From: Isoetes taiwanensis
Lineage: Eukaryota; Streptophyta; Lycopodiopsida; Isoetales; Isoetaceae
Length of the DNA: 64,000 nucleotides
Assembly (NCBI GenBank): GCA_021234155.1
Contig: JAJEKV010000064.1
Location: forward strand, 7,320,001 to 7,384,000
Reading direction: 5' to 3'
Below are positions 57,716-64,000 of this stretch, in pieces. The notes under the pieces were generated by a model, which was not told the origin of the DNA, did not search any database, and saw only the letters and a program-made list of their open reading frames with translations. The translations under genes were made by a program, and so were the position numbers. The stretch's first letter is position 1, and each line of letters opens with the position of its first letter.

Positions 57716-58983
57716 ATTATTACCCAGGAACTTTATGGACTGAAAAGGCAAGATCCCCAGCTGCTTAAAGTGAGCTTGTAGCCATCCGCCCACCCTCCTT
57801 GTGTCCAGCAAACTGGTATAGTACACCAGCACCGCGCAAGAGACTAAGTTAGAAATAGACTTGAGGTGCTGTTGGTGATCTACCTCGACTACGTTGGCAA
57901 GAGGACGACTGGGATCAACCTGCAGCTCTCTTCTGTTGTGTTGATTTAGAAAGGCCAGAGCCTCCTCCATTCTAAGAGTGTCGGCCGACGCCACTGTATG
58001 CCGAATCCATTCAGAGAACCGCGGGCGTGAGAGCCTGCTTACAGTATCATTCGTATGCCAGGCAGGACCTGTCGGGCCGAATCCTCGCCCATCGACCACT
58101 CGCCTCTCTGGAATTGGGGTCTTGCTACCTGATCCCTTATCTACCCGCACAACAGCACCAACCCCTCCCTCCCCCAAAGGCACATCGCCCGACGCCCTAC
58201 CACTACAAAGGGGTCATCCGGTAAGGCAGGAGCAGGCGAGCATGGACTGCAAAATGGGGTAGCTGTCTCCAATAGAGGCATGCTACTTGGAATCTCTAAT
58301 TCTGAATTATGGGGAGGCCTGTGCAGATCCCTTGAAGGTCGCGGCGGCCTCGACCGTGGAGTTGATATGCCCCGGTGACCCGAGGCTCCGAAGCCGCCTA
58401 TCGAAGGCACACGCTAGCATAAAAAAAGAGATCTGACCTCTCCTTCATACCTGGACCAGCAGCCATGTGCTGCACCTCTTCGCCCAAGGCCACCTCCATA
58501 TCAGACACCACATCCGCCATCACGCCCAAAGCAGGGGCGGTTGCCATCTGCTGGCCAGAACCCAGAGGGCAAATTGAAGCAGCCCGCTCCATCTCTCCAC
58601 CCTGGCCGATCTCCACAAAGACCATGCTCCACGCGCCCTTTGAAGCATCGACTGGCGCTCGATCAACTATCTTCCCCGACAACAGCCCAACTAGCCGATT
58701 CTGCTGCCCAGCTCCAACCGGCTTAGTCTTCAAAAACTCCAGTTCGCCGCTTAGAGAATCGGTTGGAGGCAGATCCACTGTTTTCAGAGTTGAGAACCCA
58801 GCAGGGCGATTCTGCTGGGCCATGCGATCTACCTTGGGGATTCATCTGGGAAGCGCCTGAGGATTTGCCTGGGATTCGCATAGGGAGCTCCCTTCACCTG
58901 CCATGAATCTCTCTGGGAACGAAACTGCTCAGGCCGTCGCCTCAGACCGCCGCCTTAGTGCCACCGCCATCTGTTCGAAACGT

Positions 58984-58999
58984 CTTGTTTGAAGCTTTT
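58984..58999. repeat. LINE target-site duplication, 5' side, copy 2 (complete)
   Basis: CTTGTTTGAAGCTTTT followed by TGGATCATCTAG. It crosses the end of duplication identity at 58994, showing that the flank on this side is the original insertion locus. Confidence 0.9.
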
Positions 59000-60268
59000 T
59001 GGATCATCTAGATACTAAAAGAAAGAAGAAGAAGTGAATATAAATGTTAGGCATGATGCAAATCTTAGATATGTTACTATTAAAAAAAGAAAGAAAAATT
59101 AATAGATAGAGGTATGTACTTGGCAAATAGGACTATCAGCACATTTAGCATAAAGAGCATATATCCAATTAGTACAAAAACAAAAAAAGCTTAATTTATA
59201 AGAATTGCATGCTGCTTTTTGTTTGTGACAGGTATCTTGGAGAAGAAACAATTTATTGGGGCAAAATAGCATTAATATTTGATAAACAACTGAATGCAAT
59301 TGAGTTGCTGGCCTGTCAGAGTTGTCAGAAGTTGTCAAAAGTGGAAAAAAAAGATCACTAGAACTCGATTTGTAAAAATTTGCTTGCTGGTTTTGCATTA
59401 TGACAGTCTTTTTGCAAAAATCTATATTTCAGGGCATTTTTGCATGATTTTTTGGTAAAAAAGTTGTTGTACCTAATGTGCAGGTTTGTTAGAGTCTGAA
59501 TCAAGTGTCAAAACTAAGAAAAGAGTTGTACTTTTTCATTTGCAAAATTCGGTTTGCTGCCAGAGACATTGACCAAATTTTGATTTGGCCAGGAAGGCAA
59601 ATTTGAGTGGCCTCTACATATCTTTTTGGGATCTGACTTTTAACCAAAGATTCTTAGAGTGTCAAAGCATATTTTTGAATTGGAATCATGTCAAAATTTG
59701 AGTCTGTTAGCAAATGGCATCTGTTTTTCTCAGGATCATTTTTTCTGGTTTTGGGAAAGCAGTCCTAATACAAAATTTGAGCATACTTTTTGAATCTTCT
59801 TGATCAGAGTGGTTGCCTAAATCAACCTGGAGGTTCTAAGCCATTGAGGTTGAAGGTTTGCCAGGAACACCTTCAACATTTTGGAGTTTCTTCCCCGGAA
59901 TCATATTTTGGTGCTGTTATATCCCTCTTTTCCCTATTTTTTTCTGTTGTGGTAAGAGGCCATACTGTTATATTGCTATATTTCTTGATCATTTGATACC
60001 ACCTCAGTGCAAGAATTCTCTATTGCTTTCAATTGGCTATGCTTGATGTGGTGCAAGATAATGCAAGTCCAGATGTGAGGAGAGAAGATTCTGCTTATCA
60101 TGTTTTGGGAAGAGCCAGCAAAAAGCCAGCCCTCCACGAATTTACAAACTTATTATTGCTTTTTGCTCTGAACAAATGTGCCGCTTCTAATTTGGGCAAG
60201 AAAACCCGTGCCCTGCTTTGATACCTTTGTTCAGAATAAAAGAATTCTTGCCTTTGCTTGCTGCTTTT
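59000..60268. other. AT-rich single-copy sequence, no gene recognised
   Basis: Long AT-rich stretch with short ORFs on both strands (for example 59790-60046) that show no known domain, coding signature or splice-site support. Confidence 0.5.
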
Positions 60269-60286
60269 GTGACGCTCCCCGAATCC

Positions 60287-60306
60287 ATACGATGCTCGCA
60301 TCGTAT
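60287..60306. repeat. Short palindrome
   Basis: ATACGATG-CTCG-CATCGTAT, perfect 8-bp arms, just inside TGTGACGCTCCCCGAATCC. Possibly part of a promoter or LTR of a retroelement; TATAAA-like TATAAATATGG follows at 60304. Confidence 0.6.
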
Positions 60307-60735
60307 AAATATGGGAAATTCCCCTCCCATGGCGAATCCATCACCACGGAAAAGCCCTCCGTCTGACTCGGACCACTTGTGATGGCCAATGTGTCTGAGT
60401 GTAGGACACGGAGATGTTATTTGTCCCATGCCTTCTATGGGAATCCTATATAGCGGAAGCGTACATACATGTTAGCACCTGGCAACAATACTAATAACTA
60501 ATATACCACCATGAAGGGTGGCCCATCATCATCAATACAACTAACAACAGAAATCCAACATAACTAAGAAATGCACCATAAATAAGGGCTCTACCTCGGG
60601 CTCAGACTCCATGCAGTCGACTGACAGTCAGGGCCTCAAGATAATAGCAGACAGTGATATAACATGGCATTGGCTAGCGTAGAACAATGGCTATGGTAGT
60701 CCATTCCATCCGCCCCTCCTGTGTACACTTTGCAG
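60307..60735. other. Unassigned sequence upstream of R1
   Basis: Mixed-composition sequence without an identifiable gene. It may belong to the same element as R1. Confidence 0.4.
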
Positions 60736-61356
60736 ATAGGCTGAAACATGCTATGGCATGATTGTAGTCTTTCGGAGACGCAATCCCATGGAATCACCCT
60801 ATGAGATTACTCCGGGTTACATCTCCCCAGGTCCAATGAGACAGGAAAGGGATGAATCCCCTCCAGAATCACAATGGTTCCATGGGTGTGCTAGAGGATA
60901 CGTGCCACTAGGTGCTTAGCATCCGTACCCGACTTACCCCCCTAAATCTACGCCAAGTCCAGGACGTCCATATAGGCACATACTCTCCAACCCAGGGGGT
61001 GTCAGACCCATACCCAGCCCACACGTAGTGACCGACTATAAGTCTAGCACACTGTAGGAGCCCCAGTAACCATGATCAACAAGGCTCCACCCCCACTTCA
61101 CCAGTTGTGTCTGTTATTTGGTGTTAAACCACATCATGGCATCCACAGCCCGATGGGCTCTTGTGCATAGGCCGCATTTACTAGGTTTTAAGGGTTTTAA
61201 CTAGGAACATCTCTACTTCTAGATGGCCTTTAGGTCTCTATCCCCCTTTTACCCATACAACACAGGAGGAACAGAAAGAGAACTATCATTATACATCCAT
61301 AGCTTCGAATAGAACATAAAATAGAGATTAACCATACATCTATTCATACAAGGGTT
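60736..61356. repeat. Dispersed repeat R1, right-flank copy
   Basis: Same orientation as 27339-27996. It lies 1.74 kb downstream of the end of copy 2. No coding capacity seen. Confidence 0.8.
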
Positions 61357-61462
61357 AATCCTAGCTATCTTCTGAGCTATAAGGGTTAATCCTATGACTA
61401 TCTAGGAATCCAATAAACTATATATTTATGCATATATAGTGTAAGTCTAGATGTAAATATGT

Positions 61463-61516
61463 GAAGAGGAAGAGGAAGAGGAAGAGGAAGAGGAAGAGGA
61501 AGAGGAAGAGGAAGAG
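61463..61516. repeat. (GAAGAG)n hexanucleotide microsatellite
   Basis: Nine uninterrupted GAAGAG units. One frame would encode poly-Glu running to PNENEVKIVC before meeting stops. Confidence 0.95.
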
Positions 61517-61542
61517 CCAAATGAAAATGAGGTAAAGATTGT

Positions 61543-62022
61543 TTGTCTAGCTTTGAAAAATTGCATTCTAATAACAGTGATGAGATTTTGGTATTAAATG
61601 GAAAATTTGAGAGATCAATAACTAGGTGGGAGGATGCATTGGAAAATAGTAGCAAGAGTCATAGAGGACATATACGAGTAGGAAATGGTGAATTACAGAA
61701 GATTGTAAGCTCTGGAATGTTAGATATTCATGATCTAAATGAAAATACAACCAATTTAAAAGAAATGAGATACAAAGTTTTGTTTGACAGACTCAATTGT
61801 AAAGAGTGCTTTGATAATGAAATAAAGTTTATTGAGCTTGTGTACTCAAACATTGGTGCTTTGTCTAAGTATGGATGTAGTAGCTGCTACCATAGCATAA
61901 GACCTCTCTCCTCTTTAGCTTCGCAAGCGCAAAGAGGAGTTATGCAACATGAGAGAAGCACGGCTCCAAAAAAATTGGGCAGTTTATCGTGGAGATACAA
62001 CAATTATTCTTCATCCAACTAG
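61543..62022 (+). CDS. Unidentified 159-codon ORF
   Basis: Reads MSSFEKLHSNNSDEILVLNG, FERSITRWEDALENSS, then LFDRLNCKECFDNEIKFIEL and YGCSSCYHSIRPLSSL, ending SSSN. No family is recognised. The microsatellite upstream and the copia RT fragment 265 bp downstream on the same strand suggest it belongs to retrotransposon-derived DNA, but no protease, zinc knuckle or integrase motif is visible. The first Met is arbitrary, and the real frame may have entered from upstream. Confidence 0.3.
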   Translation: MSSFEKLHSNNSDEILVLNGKFERSITRWEDALENSSKSHRGHIRVGNGELQKIVSSGMLDIHDLNENTTNLKEMRYKVLFDRLNCKECFDNEIKFIELVYSNIGALSKYGCSSCYHSIRPLSSLASQAQRGVMQHERSTAPKKLGSLSWRYNNYSSSN

Positions 62023-62286
62023 TAGTTTGGTTATGTTTAGATATCATGAACCACATAGTATTGTATATACTTTAAAGTTTGATTTGATTGTCTGGCCTTC
62101 AGCCAAGTCTTAGTTTATCTGGGCTTTTGCATATGCTTTGTAATGTTTGCATTAATTTTTTTTGATGTCCTGAGCTGTACTAGCCCATTATATGGGTCCA
62201 TGACCTATTAGTCTATGTGGACATTAAAAGATCTATTCTATTTTATTCTATTCATGCTATGCCAATGATGTTGGAGTGACATTACA
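62023..62286. other. Unassigned sequence between ORF and copia RT fragment
   Basis: Contains a CCCATTATATGGG palindrome and a TCTATTCTATTTTATTCTATT run, reminiscent of a retroelement 3' end. No gene. Confidence 0.4.
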
Positions 62287-62474
62287 GAACCTAATGTGCT
62301 AAGGAATTTTCAGGAAGCAATAAACTCTCTAGGTTCTAAGAAATGGAAGGAGGCTATGCAAAGTGAAATGGAGTTGTTTCAAAGAACAATACATATGAAG
62401 TAGCTGACATGCCCGAGAAAATAAACATTGTAAGCAACAAATGGATCTACACGTTTGTTGCCCCCAAAGGGCAA
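62287..62474 (+). pseudogene. Ty1/copia reverse transcriptase (RVT_2) N-terminal fragment
   Basis: The plus strand reads EPNVLRNFQEAINSLGSKKW, KEAMQSEMELFQ, then after a 1-bp frame change NNTYEVADMPEKINIVSNKW and IYTFVAPKG. This is the start of the copia RT domain (EP-x-x-x-x-EA...KW-x-EAM-x-x-E...NKW-x). Nothing of the catalytic YVDD part follows. A dead fragment. Confidence 0.85.
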
Positions 62475-64000
62475 CATACTAATTGTTGGTTCATATGTTG
62501 AAGTTAAGAAGGCTAAGTCAAAGAAGAACTTGGTAGTCAACATTGGTGTGAAGGTCAAAGGATATTTATCTTCAAGGTCTATTTGAGGTCAAAGGATGCT
62601 TATAAGATTTTGGGTACGAAGATTGGAAGATACTTTTTGAAGATTGGAAGTTAGAGTTTGGAAGACCCCTTGGTAATCTAGAATCTTTTGCCCCCAAACT
62701 TTTCCCATCCCCATTTCCCTATGCCTTCTCTCATTTTTTGCCTTAATTCCTCCACTCTCCCTTTATCTTATCATAAGCTCATTTCTATTTCACATTCCCA
62801 TCCCATTTTTTAGCCTTTGCTTTTGAAAAAACAAACCCTATTATAGAACATTAAGATCCTAGGTGGATAACTTAGGTATCATTCTAGATGCCATAAGGAT
62901 GCCCTATGCCACGTGGCAAGGCCAGATATGCTCCCAAATTTTTGGAAGGCATTTTCAAAAATCCCTAGAAGATTCTCAAAACTCGAAGGTTTGATTTTCC
63001 AATTTAAACCATTGAAATTTGATTTTTTAAAAGGCCAGAATCTCGAAATATACTCGAAAGATGCTCGCGAGATTCCTTCCATGAACCCTAAACTTAGAAA
63101 AAACCTTCGAATCGGCCAGAGGCCTCAGTTTCTGCCTTAAATTCCTCCCGAATCTCTCCTTCCCGCCTCTTAGCTACCCAACAAACCCATAATCAATGCC
63201 TAAGATTCTGGATTCATAAAAATTTGAAAATATAATTGGGGTGATCAACACACAATTTTTTGAAGGCCCAGATGCATCAAACCTCAACATTGATACATGA
63301 TGAGCATGATCTGAAGACGTTTATGAAGTATCTGAGCATTCCACAGTTCGATTTGAGAAAATTGGACTGATATTCTTGTTATGATATTATTATATGACCT
63401 TCTGAGATATTTTGATGATTGATTAGGATCCTGAGATCCATATTCATCTTGTATTACCTTCATATCAATGAAAATTGCCTGCCAAGTGCTTAGAAAATTG
63501 ACTGTCATGATCTTTTAGTATTTTCGCCATTAAAACATTTTTACAGTAAGATATACCATCATCTTTTCTTGCATATGACCATTTTCCCCTCATTTACCAT
63601 CATATTTGCACCTGTGTGCGCAAAAAGTTCGAAAAAAAACCATTCCAAACTCAAGTTATTATTTTTTGCATTCTGTCTGATACAATTTTAGACTGTTATC
63701 CACAAAACAGTGCCAAACAAATAGTTTTAGTGATCCAAGATAGGATTTGATTGCATGCCCCACGTCTTTAAGACCTATACTTCATCTCAGTTTTGGAATT
63801 TCTCAAAAATTCCCTCTGCAACTCAAGTTTCAAAACTCTGAGATCTGTCTGTAGCTTTGACTGGTATTGACCAAAAATTGACTCAACTTTGAGATCGAAT
63901 ATCTTGCAAACTAGAACTCATACTTGGTCAAGATCTTTTCCCCTGCATGCCTATAACTTTTCTACACAGGTCACAATCATTTGACCTTGAAAATCAATCC
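62475..64000. other. AT-rich sequence to window end, no gene recognised
   Basis: No ORF with a known domain. Short ORFs at 62879-63140 overlap on both strands and have no support. Confidence 0.5.

Larger units (their letters stand above)
52201..58983 (-). mobile_element. L1-type LINE, inactive, copy 2
   Basis: Same insertion as 20531-27327 with both 16-bp target duplications complete. Domains: zf-RVT 52390-53000, RT 53265-54560 (YADN active site), nested MITE 54786-55097, linker 55130-55683 (open frame ending near VTWLREGDTNS), endonuclease C-terminus 55748-56100 (GDFN), ORF1 56130-58823 with nested insertion 56898-57715. Compared with copy 1 the linker frame is better preserved, while the 3' end lacks 25 bp near 52413. 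Confidence 0.9.
31675..58994 (+). repeat. Segmental duplication, copy 2
   Basis: Direct repeat of 1-27338, with an offset of 31674 at the left and 31656 at the right because of small net deletions. Its right edge keeps a full 16-bp target-site duplication of the LINE plus native flank, so this side looks like the original arrangement. Copy 2 carries most of the coding frameshifts in MED31, the RING-CH gene and the dehydrogenase, while its LINE endonuclease/linker region is more readable than that of copy 1. Confidence 0.97.

Noticed and set aside
59790-60046. Overlapping hydrophobic ORFs in the right flank
   Set aside because: Two frames of the same AT-rich stretch give short hydrophobic peptides; no start context, splice sites or recognisable family.
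61463-61560. Poly-glutamate protein
   Set aside because: The Glu run is a translation of the GAAGAG microsatellite, and the frame stops soon after.
1-64000. A novel defence or biosynthetic gene system
   Set aside because: The window consists of ordinary eukaryotic genes, gene fragments and decayed mobile elements; no clustered genes point to a shared undescribed function.

Overview
The window is nuclear DNA of a land plant. Supporting this are spliced genes with GT-AG introns, plant-type 5-oxoprolinase and Mediator sequences, L1-type and Ty1/copia retrotransposon remains, SINEs and MITEs, and long AT-rich stretches of decayed mobile DNA. An isobutyryl-CoA-dehydrogenase-like gene and the low gene density lean towards a large-genome, possibly seed-free plant, but the species cannot be fixed from the sequence.

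The dominant structure is a large direct duplication. Positions 1-27338 (copy 1, cut on the left by the window edge) recur at 31675-58994 (copy 2), separated by a 4.3-kb spacer. Each copy carries, in order: a ~118-bp minisatellite; an inverted-repeat hairpin; MED31 (+, five exons); a RING-CH zinc-finger gene (+) that runs into a decayed piece of 5-oxoprolinase; a GC-rich ORF island; a Ty1/copia gag remnant (-); a 13-exon acyl-CoA dehydrogenase gene of the isobutyryl-CoA dehydrogenase type (-); a low-complexity AGATTC array; a tRNA-derived SINE (-); a TFIP11/STIP splicing-factor gene fragment (+); and a ~6.8-kb L1-type LINE (-) carrying two nested MITE-like insertions.

In copy 1 the MED31 and dehydrogenase reading frames can be joined exon by exon without a break. 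In copy 2 the same genes show frameshifts or splice-site changes. Many of these lie in CG, CAG/CTG or CCG contexts, so they may be consensus errors rather than real decay. In parts of the LINE the situation is reversed and copy 2 is the cleaner version.

The spacer (27339-31674) holds a dispersed repeat R1 (a relative lies at 60736-61356), a fragment of a second, unrelated LINE (-), and a 533-bp hAT-type MITE with 8-bp target duplications. The copy 1/spacer junction falls inside the LINE's 16-bp target-site duplication, which is complete in copy 2. This marks 27338 as the rearranged edge.

The right end (58995-64000) is single copy. It contains the second R1 repeat, a hexanucleotide microsatellite, an unidentified ORF and a Ty1/copia reverse-transcriptase fragment (+). 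No prokaryotic system, CRISPR array or intact mobile element was found.
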